A stretch of 64,000 bases of DNA, from contig NZ_JAATVU010000027.1 in assembly GCF_013184745.1 (NCBI RefSeq), positions 20,747-84,746 of the forward strand. Reading direction: 5' to 3'. Below are positions 1 through 8,779 of this stretch, in pieces; positions within the stretch are counted from its first letter, which is position 1; each line of letters begins with the position of its first letter. The stretch is from Mangrovicoccus sp. HB161399. GTDB lineage: Bacteria; Pseudomonadota; Alphaproteobacteria; Rhodobacterales; Rhodobacteraceae. Below the pieces are notes generated by a model that saw nothing but the letters and a program-made list of their open reading frames with translations, did not search any database and was not told the origin of the DNA. The position numbers were made by a program, and so were the translations under genes.

Positions 1-1136
1 GGGGCGGTGGGCTGGTCGAAGAACCCGGCGCCGGCAAGCGTCCAGGTTCCCTCGTTCAGGAAGGCGTGCTGCGCAACGCAGGCGGCGTCCATCATGCAGC
101 GGCCGAGCGGATGGCCCGCCAGCATCGCGCCGGAGCCGCCCAGCACGAAGGCGCGGCGCGCGGCCTCGGCGCCGTCGCGGGCGGCCATGGTGGCGGCCAT
201 GCGCAGGCGGATATGGGTGTCGCGGTCGGTCTCGCCATTGGCCAGAACCTGGCTCCAGCCCTCCTCGATCGTGTCGAAGAAGGCGGCGCGGGCGCCGGAG
301 AGCAGGCCCCTGGCCTTGGCGAATTCGCTTTGGACGTAGGGGCGTGCGCCGGGCGCGGCGGCACCGGTGATCGAGGCGCGGGACAGCGAGTTCTCCTGCA
401 CCCAGCCGAGCGCCTCCTTCGCCGCGCCGAGCGCGACGACGGCCAGCACCTGCGAGGCGATGGCCATGGCCGGATAGCGGAAGACCGGATCGTCGAAGGA
501 CGGGGTCGAGCCGCGCACGAAGGTCCAGTCAGGCGCGACGGTCACGTCTTCGACCACGACATCGTGGCTGCCGGTGGCGGAAAGCCCGATGGAGTCCCAG
601 GTCTCGTCCACCGTCACGGCGGATTTCGGCATGACGGCGACGCGGGGCAGCGGCGTGGTCTCGCTGTCGAGGCGGATGCCGACGCCGACGAGGTCAGCGC
701 CCATCACGCCCGAGCACCAGGGCCAGCGGCCGTTGACGACATAGCCCCCTGCCGTTTCCGTTGCGGGCTGCGGCGGGAACATCGCGCCGGCAAAGACCGT
801 GTCCGGGTCGGCGCCGTAGATCGCGGCGTAGGTCTCGCCGGGCAGCGCGCCGAGATAGAGCGCCGAGACACCGAAGCTTGCCACCCAGCCGGTCGAGGCG
901 TCCGCCGCCGAGATGTCCTCGATCAGCGCGCAGAATTCGGCGGGGGACAACGCGTCGCCGCCGAAGCGTTCCGGCACGAAGGCGCGGTAGGCGCCCAAGG
1001 TCTTGAGGTCCGCCACCACGTCGCGCGGGACATGATGGAGCGCGGTGAATTCCGCGCGGCGGGCGCGGATGCGGGCCAGGATCGCGGCGCGGTCGGCGAC
1101 CGGCCGCGGCCCCGCCAGGGTCGCAGGAGCTGTCAT
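1..1136 (-). CDS. Acyl-CoA dehydrogenase-fold flavoprotein, partial (C-terminus off the left edge)
   Basis: About the first 378 residues are present; the rest lies beyond the window. The fold is that of acyl-CoA dehydrogenases, visible as YRAFVPERFGGD near residue 50, ADASTGWVASFG near 80, NGRWPWCSGV near 135 and IGLSATGSHDVVVEDV near 190. The GRWPWCSG stretch and the absence of an obvious catalytic Glu so far resemble the flavin-dependent monooxygenase branch (HsaA/group D type) as much as true dehydrogenases, so the reaction is undecided. The start ATG at 1136 overlaps the amidase stop (ATGA), so the two are translationally coupled. Probable small-molecule catabolism. Confidence 0.8.
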   Translation of the reverse strand, partial: MTAPATLAGPRPVADRAAILARIRARRAEFTALHHVPRDVVADLKTLGAYRAFVPERFGGDALSPAEFCALIEDISAADASTGWVASFGVSALYLGALPGETYAAIYGADPDTVFAGAMFPPQPATETAGGYVVNGRWPWCSGVMGADLVGVGIRLDSETTPLPRVAVMPKSAVTVDETWDSIGLSATGSHDVVVEDVTVAPDWTFVRGSTPSFDDPVFRYPAMAIASQVLAVVALGAAKEALGWVQENSLSRASITGAAAPGARPYVQSEFAKARGLLSGARAAFFDTIEEGWSQVLANGETDRDTHIRLRMAATMAARDGAEAARRAFVLGGSGAMLAGHPLGRCMMDAACVAQHAFLNEGTWTLAGAGFFDQPTA

Positions 1137-2239
1137 GCTGTCTCCGTCTGGGTCTGGAGGCTCTCGGCGAGCCGGATGGCGATGGCGCAGAGGCGGGCAT
1201 CGTCGCCCTTGCGTCCGATGATCTGCAGCCCCGCGGGCAGCCCGTCGGGGGTGGGCCGCGGGATCACGATGGCCGGATGGCCGGACAGGTTGAACGGCCG
1301 CTGGTACCGCGTCAGGCCCAGCACCGTCTTCGGGTCGCGCGCCTCGGCCAGCGTCGGGGGAATGCCGTCGAGCGCCGGGGTGACAATGGCGTCGCAGCTT
1401 GCCAGCAGGGCATCCACCTCGGCAGTGAAGGCCATGCGGAGGCGCTCGGCCTCCGCAACCTTTTGCGCCGGGATCTCGCGCGCCGCGGCGAGCCGCGCGG
1501 CGATGTCGGGGCCGATTGGTGCGCCTCGGTCGAGAAGATGCCCGAAAGCCGCCTCGGTCTCGGTGGCGATCAGCGTCATGCCGGCGGCGAAGGCAGCGTC
1601 GAGCCCCGGCAGCTCTGCCGTTGCGATGCCCGGCAGGCCGGCATCGACCTGCAGCAGCACCGGCTCCGCCTCTAGCGTCACCGGCACGAAGGACGGGTCC
1701 ATGGCGGCCATGGCGCGGGTGAGCATCCCGCCGTCGCGGGCGAAGGCGCCGATGCAGTCGAGCGTGCTGGCGGCAGGCGTGGCACCCTCGCGGCTGATCC
1801 GTCCGAAGGTGGGCTTGATCCCCCAGACACCGCAGCAGGCCGCGGGCTGGCGGACGGAGCCGCCGGTGTCGGTGCCGACGGCGAAATCGCACAGCCCTGC
1901 GGCCACGGCCACGGCCGAGCCTGAGGAAGAGCCGCCGGGAATGCGGTCGGGCCAGCGCGGATTGACCGGCGTGCCGAAGGCGGCGTTCACCCCGGTCATG
2001 CCGAAGGCGAGCTCGTGCATGGCGGCTTTCCCGATGATCCGGCAGCCGGCGCCGAGCAGGCTGTCGACCGCCGCGGCATTTGCCGCTGCGGGCGCCGCGT
2101 CGCGGAAGGCGGCCGAGCCGCAGGCGGTCGCGTGCCCGGCAATGTCGAGGCAGTCCTTGACCGCGACGCAGAGGCCGTCGCCGCCGAGGGAAAGCCGGGC
2201 GACAAGCGCGCCGTGATCCTCTGTCCTCTGGCCGTCCAT
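1133..2239 (-). CDS. Amidase signature family hydrolase
   Basis: A 368-residue amidase that hydrolyses a C-N bond in an unknown substrate. The Ser-cis-Ser-Lys triad is visible: Lys28 in AVKDC, the glycine/serine loop PGGSSSGSA at 101-109, and nucleophile Ser128 in GTDTGGSVR. At 368 residues it is shorter than GatA (about 480) and has no gatC/gatB neighbours, so it is a catabolic amidase rather than the tRNA amidotransferase. It is the first gene of a two-gene unit with the downstream flavoprotein, which suggests sequential steps on one amide-containing compound (inference). Confidence 0.88.
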   Translation of the reverse strand: MDGQRTEDHGALVARLSLGGDGLCVAVKDCLDIAGHATACGSAAFRDAAPAAANAAAVDSLLGAGCRIIGKAAMHELAFGMTGVNAAFGTPVNPRWPDRIPGGSSSGSAVAVAAGLCDFAVGTDTGGSVRQPAACCGVWGIKPTFGRISREGATPAASTLDCIGAFARDGGMLTRAMAAMDPSFVPVTLEAEPVLLQVDAGLPGIATAELPGLDAAFAAGMTLIATETEAAFGHLLDRGAPIGPDIAARLAAAREIPAQKVAEAERLRMAFTAEVDALLASCDAIVTPALDGIPPTLAEARDPKTVLGLTRYQRPFNLSGHPAIVIPRPTPDGLPAGLQIIGRKGDDARLCAIAIRLAESLQTQTETA

Positions 2240-2573
2240 TGGGTCTCCTTCCGTGATCCGATGTTTACGTGAATATTACCGCATTTAGCGCCGGTCAAGG
2301 AAAAGCACGCGCGATCCTGAAATTTATTGTTTTATTTCATATACCTGGCAACGCAGGCAGAGGACGCGCCAGCTAAGGCCGGGCGCATCCTGTCTGGTCT
2401 TTTCGGGCTGCCCGTTCCTGCACCAGCCATGGCGGCTCTGCGGCAGGAAAGCGCATCCCATGGCAAATAACTACCTAATTCACGTGATTTTAAAAATAAC
2501 TTCTTGTGCCGCTCCGGTCCCCTCCGGCAAATACAAGATGAAAATTCACGCAAATGCCCGGGAAACCGACACG
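2240..2573. promoter_or_regulatory. AT-rich divergent spacer between the amidase and the NTF2-like gene
   Basis: About 330 bases without a convincing gene, clearly richer in A+T than the flanks, notably around 2260-2345 and 2460-2550. It must carry the promoters of both diverging transcripts. I could not settle on -35/-10 boxes or an operator. An in-frame extension of the right-hand gene back to 2460 exists but has no family resemblance. Confidence 0.4.
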
Positions 2574-3161
2574 ATGGAAACCGTTGCTCCGCCGAACGCC
2601 ACCGCCGAAGACGCCATTGCCGCCCTGACAAGGAGAATCGAGGTTCTGGAGGCCGAGGCCGACATCCGCCGCCTGCAGGCGCGCTACATGTTCCTGTGCG
2701 ACACGCCCCTTCCGGAATTCGGCGTCGCCGATGACGCAGAGCGGATCGAGAGGATCGTGGAGCTCTACACGGCGGACGCGGTCTGGGAAGGCGTCGGCGA
2801 ATACTACGACGGCCAGTTCGGCCGCGCGGCGGGCCATGACGCGATCCGCGCGCATTTCACCAAGTTCTGGGGGCAGAAGCAGGACCCGGAACTGATCCTC
2901 AACTGCCACTACCTGACCTCGGAGCAGATCCGCGTGCATGACGGCGGCGCCACCGCCGAGGGCCAGTGGGTGCACATGCAGCCCTGGCTGTTCTCCGACG
3001 GCAAGGCATTGCTGCGCTCGTCGCGGCTGAACAACGCCTTCCGGAAGGAACCCGGCGGCTGGCGGATTTCGCGCACGCGCACCGAAAACGTGTTCATCGC
3101 GCCGCTGCCCGCGACATGGGCCTCGGACTACCCGTCGAAATCGGTGCTGATGGCGCCCTGA
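2574..3161 (+). CDS. NTF2/SnoaL-like domain protein
   Basis: A 195-residue protein with the helix-then-cone fold of nuclear-transport-factor-2-like enzymes. A charged helix (EVLEAEADIRRLQARYMFLC) leads into VELYTADAVWEG, GHDAIRAHFTKFWG, and a strand-rich end with GGWRISRTRTENVF. This family includes small dehydratases, isomerases and binding proteins, usually beside catabolic genes, which fits the diverging amidase/flavoprotein pair. In-frame ATGs also occur at 2460 and 2538. I chose 2574 because GGGAAA lies just upstream and the extra residues look unlike the family. Substrate unknown. Confidence 0.75.
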   Translation: METVAPPNATAEDAIAALTRRIEVLEAEADIRRLQARYMFLCDTPLPEFGVADDAERIERIVELYTADAVWEGVGEYYDGQFGRAAGHDAIRAHFTKFWGQKQDPELILNCHYLTSEQIRVHDGGATAEGQWVHMQPWLFSDGKALLRSSRLNNAFRKEPGGWRISRTRTENVFIAPLPATWASDYPSKSVLMAP

Positions 3162-3173
3162 GCGGCCGGGGCG

Positions 3174-3779
3174 TCAGCCCCAGTCCTGCAGCCGCGCCAC
3201 GTAGCGGGCGAGCGTGTCGATCTCCAGGTTGACCGCGTCGCCCGTGCGGATCCCGCCCCAGGTCGTGTGGGCCTTGGTATGCGGAATGAAATTCACGCCG
3301 AACTCGCAGCCTTCGACCTCGTTCACGGTCAGGGAGGTGCCGTTCAGCGCAATCGAGCCCTTGGAGGCGATGAAGCGCGCCAGCGGTTCGGGCGCGCGGA
3401 AGGTGACGCGGGTGCTGCCGCCCTCCTCTGCCATGGCGACCACCTCGGCGATGCCATCGACATGGCCCGAGACGATATGGCCGCCAAGCTCGTCGCCGAC
3501 CTTCAGCGCGCGCTCCAGGTTGACCCGGCTTCCCGGCGCCCAGGGCGTCCGCGCCAGGGAGGTGCGCGACACGGTTTCGGCGGAGAGGTCGACCTCGAAC
3601 CAGGCGCCGCCCTCCAGCGGGCCGCGGTCGGTAACCGTCAGGCAGATGCCGTCGCAGGCGATGGAGGCGCCGATCTCGATGCTGCCGGGATCGTAGGAGG
3701 AGGCGATGCGCACCTCGAGGTCGCCTTTGCGCGCGACCGACGCGACCTGGCCGATATCGGTGATCATGCCCGTGAACAT
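3174..3779 (-). CDS. ribE: Riboflavin synthase alpha chain
   Basis: A 201-residue enzyme that dismutates two 6,7-dimethyl-8-ribityllumazine molecules to riboflavin. It opens with the family signature MFTGMITDIG and shows two tandem lumazine-binding barrels: CDGICLTVTD near residues 46-55 and the repeat with GSIALNGTSLTVNEVEG near 137-153, plus GGHIVSGHVDG. The ATG at 3779 has GAGGAG just upstream, so the five-residue longer frame is not used. It stands alone here, convergent with the NTF2-like gene (12-base gap). The other rib genes are not in the window. Confidence 0.95.
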   Translation of the reverse strand: MFTGMITDIGQVASVARKGDLEVRIASSYDPGSIEIGASIACDGICLTVTDRGPLEGGAWFEVDLSAETVSRTSLARTPWAPGSRVNLERALKVGDELGGHIVSGHVDGIAEVVAMAEEGGSTRVTFRAPEPLARFIASKGSIALNGTSLTVNEVEGCEFGVNFIPHTKAHTTWGGIRTGDAVNLEIDTLARYVARLQDWG

Positions 3780-3867
3780 GGCGTCTCCTCTCAAGCTGCC
3801 CGTCCTGACTAGCCCCCCGCCCGGCAGGGTTCAAGCCGGGCGGATTCCGCTTGATCGGCGGGCGGGG

Positions 3868-5241
3868 ATGCCGCACCAAATCGGCATGCGTCTCCGCAAC
3901 CGCCGGTTCCTGATGCTGCAAGGCCCGCACGGCCCGTTCTTCGCCGAACTGGCCGCTGCGCTGCGTCTGGAGGGCGCCTCCGTGCTGCGCGGCGGGGTGA
4001 ATGCCGGCGACGAGGCCGAGTGGCGCGGGCCCGGCTATCTGGCGCTGCGCGACGCGGCCGGCGCGGCCGGGGCGATGGAGCGGACCGGCGCGACCGACCT
4101 GCTGCTCTACGGCGAGGCGCGCCCCTTCCATGCCGGGGCGCTGGAGGCGGCGCGCGCGCGCGGCCTGCGCACGCATATTCTGGAGGAAGGCTATCTGCGC
4201 CCGGCCTGGATCACCTATGAGCGCGAGGGCAGCAACGGCAATTCTCCTGCTGCGGGCTGGCCGATCGCCGGCATGGCGGAGGGTCCGGGCGGCGCCCCGC
4301 CCTGTCCCGCGGCAAGCTGGGGCGCGCTGCGCCACCATGTGTGGCACGGCGCCGCCTACCACCTGGCGCTGCTGGCCGGGGCGCGGCGCTATCCCGGCCA
4401 CCGCCCTCACCGTCCCGTCCCCCTGAGGATCGAGGCGGCGCGGGCGCTCGGCGCGGCGGCGGGGCTGCCCTTCGCGATGGCGTGGCGGCAGGCCGCCCAG
4501 GCGCGCGCCATCCGGCGGCGGCCCTATGACGTGCTGCTGCTGCAGCTCGAACATGACAGTTCGCTGGGCCCCGCTGCGGAGCTGGCCGGTCATGCCGCCT
4601 TGCTGGAGCGGGTCATGGCCGGCTTCGCCGCCGCCGCCCCGCAGGAGCAGCGCCTGGTCGTGAAGATGCACCCGCTGGAGGCCAGGCGGCTGCATGTCGC
4701 GCGGCTGGTGCGGCAGATCGCGGACCGCCACGGGCTGCAGGACCGCGCCGCCGCCCTGCCCGGCGGCCGCCTCGCGCCGCTGCTCGACGGCGCGCGCGCC
4801 GCGCTCACCGTCACCTCCACCGCAGGACAGCAGGCGCTGTGGCGCGGCCTCCCGCTCTTCGCCTTCGGCCGCACCGTCTACAGCCATCCCGAGCTTCTGC
4901 CCTGCAGCGACCTCGCCGCCTTCCTTGCCGATCCGCGCCCGCCGGCCCCCGGAGCCCATGCCCGGTTCAGCGCCTTCCTGCTGCGCAGCTCGCAGATCGC
5001 CGGCAGCTACTACACCGCCCCGGGCCGCAGAATGGCGATCGCCGCGCTGGTGCCGCGGATTGCGGCGGAACGCTCCGCCTATGACTTTGAAGCCGCACCC
5101 CTCGCTGCAGCTGCACACAAGCACTTGATCCCAAGGTCAGCTTTTGGTCATCATGTGGCAAGAAAAACAGCGCGGACCGCCCGGGAAGCCGAAGAGCGCC
5201 CGGGACATGAGGTGGAGAGCACAGAATGGCTTGGACAGTGA
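3868..5241 (+). CDS. kpsS: Capsule polysaccharide modification/export protein, KpsS/LipB family (Kdo transferase)
   Basis: A 457-residue KpsS-type glycosyltransferase. In group 2 capsules KpsS adds the first beta-Kdo to a phosphatidylglycerol anchor, after which KpsC extends the poly-Kdo linker. Recognisable motifs are LMLQGPHGPFFAELA at the start, HILEEGYLRPAWITYE near residue 105, VVKMHPLEA near 265 and TSTAGQQALWRGLPLFAFG near 312. The 40-residue tail after VPRIAAE is not conserved in the family and runs 16 bases into the exporter gene. The reading frame is open further upstream, but that part is antisense to ribE. ATG 3868 is preferred; 3886 is possible. Confidence 0.85.
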   Translation: MPHQIGMRLRNRRFLMLQGPHGPFFAELAAALRLEGASVLRGGVNAGDEAEWRGPGYLALRDAAGAAGAMERTGATDLLLYGEARPFHAGALEAARARGLRTHILEEGYLRPAWITYEREGSNGNSPAAGWPIAGMAEGPGGAPPCPAASWGALRHHVWHGAAYHLALLAGARRYPGHRPHRPVPLRIEAARALGAAAGLPFAMAWRQAAQARAIRRRPYDVLLLQLEHDSSLGPAAELAGHAALLERVMAGFAAAAPQEQRLVVKMHPLEARRLHVARLVRQIADRHGLQDRAAALPGGRLAPLLDGARAALTVTSTAGQQALWRGLPLFAFGRTVYSHPELLPCSDLAAFLADPRPPAPGAHARFSAFLLRSSQIAGSYYTAPGRRMAIAALVPRIAAERSAYDFEAAPLAAAAHKHLIPRSAFGHHVARKTARTAREAEERPGHEVESTEWLGQ

Positions 5242-6362
5242 CTGCACGGGGCCTTCGCCTGGCCCTGCTCGTGGCCCTCGGCACGGCCGTTGCCGGATGC
5301 GGCATCCCCCGGTCCGGACCCACCAAATCCGAAGTGATGGACAGCTCGGTCAAGCGCAGCGGCTCGACCCATGTCGTGCTGGCGACGCGCGGCGTGGCCA
5401 AGGCGGCCAACTACGCGCCGACGCTGGGCTTCTCCTCCAGCTTCCGCACCACCGGCGTGGTCGGCTCCGACACGATCCGCGCGGGCGACACGCTGGGCCT
5501 GACCATCTGGGAGAATGTCGACCAGGGCATCCTCAGCGTCAGCGGCGCGCCGACCCCGCTCAATTCGGTGCAGGTCGACGGCGACGGCTACATCTTCGTG
5601 CCCTATGCCGGGCGCATCCGCGCCGCCGGGCTGACCCCGGAGCAGCTGCGCATGCAGATCACGGACTCGCTCCAGGCGCAGACCCCCGACCCGCAGGTCA
5701 TGGTGGTCCGACAGGCCGGCGACGGCGCGACCGTCTCGGTTGCGGGTTCGGTCAGCGCCCAGGGGGTCTATCCGATCGAGCGGCCGACGCGGACGCTGAG
5801 CTCCATGCTGGCGCAGGCTGGCGGCCTGACGATCGAATCCGACATTGCCCAGGTGACAATCCTGCGCGGCGGCCAGCGCGGAACGATCTGGTTCAACTCG
5901 CTCTTCGACAGCCCGCAGAACGACATCGCGCTGCGCGGCGGCGACCGCATCCTGGTGGAGGCCGACCGTCGCGCCTACACCTCGCTGGGCGCGACCGGGG
6001 CCCAGACCCGCATCAACTTCAACAGCCAGGAGCTGACCGCGATGGAGGCCCTGGCCCAGGTCGGCGGCCTGCAGACCAACGCGGCCGACCCGACCGGCAT
6101 CTTCGTTCTGCGCACCGAACCGGAAGCCGTCGCCCGCGTGGTCACCGGCGATCCCTCGCTCTACGGCCCGCAGCAGGTGGCCTACGTGCTCAACCTCACC
6201 TCGGGCGAAGGCCTGTTCGTCGCCAAGGACTTCATGATCCGCAACGATGACACGATCTATGTCACCGAGGCGCCCTGGACCCAGTTCAACAAGGCGCTGG
6301 CCACCTTCTTCGGCAGCCTGAACACCGTCGCGTCCACCCAGCAGATCGCGGGGACTCTCTGA
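5226..6362 (+). CDS. Outer-membrane polysaccharide export lipoprotein (Wza/KpsD-like)
   Basis: A 378-residue lipoprotein: signal peptide with lipobox VAGC (lipidated Cys25), then the polysaccharide export domain (DTIRAGDTLGLTIWENVDQG, followed by DGDGYIFVPYAGRIRAAGLT) and two SLBB-like modules (VSVAGSVSAQGVYPI near residue 175, and the part around LNLTSGEGLFVAKDF). It would form the periplasmic-outer-membrane channel through which the capsule built by KpsS/KpsC leaves the cell. The start lies inside the end of kpsS and the stop abuts kpsC. No inner-membrane ABC exporter (KpsMT) or KpsE is present here. Confidence 0.9.
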   Translation: MAWTVTARGLRLALLVALGTAVAGCGIPRSGPTKSEVMDSSVKRSGSTHVVLATRGVAKAANYAPTLGFSSSFRTTGVVGSDTIRAGDTLGLTIWENVDQGILSVSGAPTPLNSVQVDGDGYIFVPYAGRIRAAGLTPEQLRMQITDSLQAQTPDPQVMVVRQAGDGATVSVAGSVSAQGVYPIERPTRTLSSMLAQAGGLTIESDIAQVTILRGGQRGTIWFNSLFDSPQNDIALRGGDRILVEADRRAYTSLGATGAQTRINFNSQELTAMEALAQVGGLQTNAADPTGIFVLRTEPEAVARVVTGDPSLYGPQQVAYVLNLTSGEGLFVAKDFMIRNDDTIYVTEAPWTQFNKALATFFGSLNTVASTQQIAGTL

Positions 6363-8356
6363 ACCAGCCGCCGCCCGGGCCGGGCCCCGCATCGGGGCCG
6401 CTCGGCTGCCTCGGCTGGGGGCTCTTCGCGGCGCCGGGCATCCGGCGCATCCTCGGCCACTGCGGATACGACCTGCGCCCCGGACTGCCTGCCGCAGCCC
6501 GGGGCGTTGCCGTCTGGGGACAGCGTCCCTCCGCCCGGCGCGGCGCCTGGGCGGCACGCGCGACCGGACGAGGGCTGGTGCGGCTGGAAGACGCCTTCCT
6601 GCGCGGCCTGCATCCCGGGCGCGGCTCCGGCGTGCCGCCCTGGGGGCTGCTGATCGACCGCCGCGGCATCCATTACGACGCCGCCAGCCCCTCGGCCTTG
6701 GAAGACCTGCTGGCCTCCCATCCGCTCGACGATCCGCTGCTGCTGTCGCGGGCCGCCGATGCGCTGGCGCGGCTGAAGCGGCTGGGCGGCAAGTTCACCT
6801 TCCACGATCCGGATGCCGCGCTGCCGCCCGAAGGCCATGTGCTGGTCGTCGACCAGCGCCGCGGCGATGCCTCGGTTGCCGCCAGCGGCGCCTCGCGGCG
6901 CAGCTTCCTGGCGATGCTGTCCGCCGCGCGGGACCGGTTTCCGGGCCACGTGCTGGCGGTGCGCGCCGCGCCCGATGGCCATCTGCTGCCCGGCGACCTG
7001 CGCCGCGGCGAGCTCTACCTGACCGGCCCCGCCAGCCCCTGGCCGCTGCTCGAGCGCGCCCATGCCGTGCTGTCGGTCAGCTCGCAGATGGGGGCCGAGG
7101 CGATCTGGGCCGGGCACCGGCCGCTGCTCTTCGGCACGCCGGTCCATGCCGGCTGGGGGCTCAGCGAGGATCCCGCGCCGCTGCCCCGCCGCACCCGCAC
7201 GCTGTCGCCGCTGCAGCTCTTCGCCGGGATGATGCTGCTGGCGCCGCACTGGTACGACCCGTTCCGCGACCGGCTCTGCGATTTCGAGACCGTGCTGGAG
7301 CTGGCAGAAGCCGAGACTGCCGCCGCCATTGCCGACCGGCACGGCTATGCCGCCTGGGGCATGTCCCTGTGGAAGCGCCGCCACCTGGCCCGCAGCTTCG
7401 GCGGCGACGTGCGCTTTCCGCTGACCGCGCGAGGCTTGCGGCGGCAGGCCGGAACCCGGCCGGTCCTGGCCTGGGCGAGCCGCCCCGCGCCCGACCTGAC
7501 GGGAACGATCCGGGTCGAGGACGGCTTCCTGCGCTCGCGCGGGCTGGGCGCGCGGCTGGTGCCGCCGGTCAGCCTGATCGCCGATGCGCAGGGCATCTAC
7601 TACGATCCGGCCCGGCCGTCGGACCTTGAAGGGATGATCGCCGACAGCCGTTTTCTGCCGCCGGTGGCGCTCGACCGCGCGGCGCGGCTGCGGCGGTCCG
7701 TGGCGGCGTCCGGGGCTACGAAATACGGCCAGGGCGGCACGCGGCCGCCTCTGCCCGGCGGGCGGCTGGTGCTGGTGGCGGGCCAGGTGGAGGACGATGC
7801 CTCCATCCGCTGCGGGGCGACCGGAACGGTGCGCAGCAACGCGGCGCTGCTGCAGGCGGCGCGCGCGGCGGAACCCGGGGCCGTGCTGATCTACCGGCCA
7901 CATCCCGACGTGACGGCCGGGCTGCGCCCCGGCGCGCTGGCCCCGGACGAAGCGGCCCTTGCCGATCTCGTTCTCGGCGATGCCGATCCGGCCTGGCTGC
8001 TGGGCGAGGTCTCGGCGCTCTGGACCATCACTTCGCTGATGGGGTTCGAGGCCCTGCTGCGCGGCGTTCCGGTGACCTGCCTCGGGGCGCCCTTCTATGC
8101 CGGCTGGGGACTGACGCGGGACCTCGCGCCGGTGCCGACCCGGCGCCGCGTGTCCGGGGTGGCGCTGGACGGGCTGGTCCATGCCGCACTGATCGGCGCG
8201 CCACGCTACCGCGATCCGGTGACCGGGCGGATCTGCACCGCCGAAGTGGCGCTGGAGCGGCTGGCGGCGATGCCCGCCGACACCCGCGGCCCGGTTGCCC
8301 GCCTCGCCGCCAAGGCGCAGGGCCTCTGGGCGACGCTTCATCCGCGGCGCTGCTAG
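6359..8356 (+). CDS. kpsC: Capsule polysaccharide biosynthesis protein KpsC (two-domain Kdo transferase)
   Basis: Two tandem related halves. The first has RLEDAFLRG, GIHYDAASPSALEDLL and FGTPVHAGWGLSED; the second has RVEDGFLRSRGLG, GIYYDPARPSDLEGMI and LGAPFYAGWGLTRD. This is the duplicated KpsC architecture that builds the alternating beta-Kdo linker. The first canonical start (GTG 6578) would cut off the conserved VWGQRPS segment. The frame stays open to CTG 6359, which overlaps the exporter's stop (CTGA) behind GCGGGGA. From there the protein is 665 residues, matching the roughly 675 of E. coli KpsC. Gene call sure, start uncertain. Confidence 0.88.
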   Translation: MNQPPPGPGPASGPLGCLGWGLFAAPGIRRILGHCGYDLRPGLPAAARGVAVWGQRPSARRGAWAARATGRGLVRLEDAFLRGLHPGRGSGVPPWGLLIDRRGIHYDAASPSALEDLLASHPLDDPLLLSRAADALARLKRLGGKFTFHDPDAALPPEGHVLVVDQRRGDASVAASGASRRSFLAMLSAARDRFPGHVLAVRAAPDGHLLPGDLRRGELYLTGPASPWPLLERAHAVLSVSSQMGAEAIWAGHRPLLFGTPVHAGWGLSEDPAPLPRRTRTLSPLQLFAGMMLLAPHWYDPFRDRLCDFETVLELAEAETAAAIADRHGYAAWGMSLWKRRHLARSFGGDVRFPLTARGLRRQAGTRPVLAWASRPAPDLTGTIRVEDGFLRSRGLGARLVPPVSLIADAQGIYYDPARPSDLEGMIADSRFLPPVALDRAARLRRSVAASGATKYGQGGTRPPLPGGRLVLVAGQVEDDASIRCGATGTVRSNAALLQAARAAEPGAVLIYRPHPDVTAGLRPGALAPDEAALADLVLGDADPAWLLGEVSALWTITSLMGFEALLRGVPVTCLGAPFYAGWGLTRDLAPVPTRRRVSGVALDGLVHAALIGAPRYRDPVTGRICTAEVALERLAAMPADTRGPVARLAAKAQGLWATLHPRRC

Positions 8357-8779
8357 CAGCGGCGGGGGCAAGCCTTTTCCACGAGTGCCGCTCCGGCGCC
8401 GCCCATCCGGCACCATGGCGCGGCGCAAGCGAAATGCCGCTTGGCCCTGCGGGGGTCCAGACACAGGCCCGGCGGACGGCGAAGCCGCAGCGGCCAGTGG
8501 CAGAGTGCAGCTCCGGCATGCCAGGCCCGGCGTGCCTGAAGGCCTCGCCCCGATCCCAAGGCTTCCCGCTCCGGCCATCCTCAGGCGCCGCCCGGTCCGC
8601 TCCTCATTGGACAGTCCCGTCCGCGGCTGCAGGCTCTTCTTATCCATGCCTCCATGAAGGGATCACCAGGTCGCCGCGCTGACCTTTCCACGCAGTTCCG
8701 GCAATGCTGGACCCGGACATGCAAAGGCCGCGCCTGCCTCACGGCAGCGCGGCCAGAACCTGTCGTTGCGGGCCGGAGA
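8357..8779. other. Non-coding spacer between convergent kpsC and the DUF4167 gene
   Basis: 423 bases with no gene I can support. Several short GC-rich self-complementary stretches are present, for example GGCATGCCAGGCCCGGCGTGCC near 8515. The short open frames here have no family resemblance. The two flanking genes both end into it, so it probably holds their terminators. Confidence 0.4.

Noticed and set aside
66..2216. 716-codon plus-strand frame over the amidase and flavoprotein genes
   Set aside because: The minus-strand genes carry clear catalytic motifs; the plus frame has none.
3780..3867. Possible FMN riboswitch upstream of ribE
   Set aside because: The leader is only about 90 bases to the next gene and shows none of the conserved RFN helices.
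6257..8647. 796-codon minus-strand frame over kpsC
   Set aside because: Antisense shadow of a gene with duplicated KpsC motifs.
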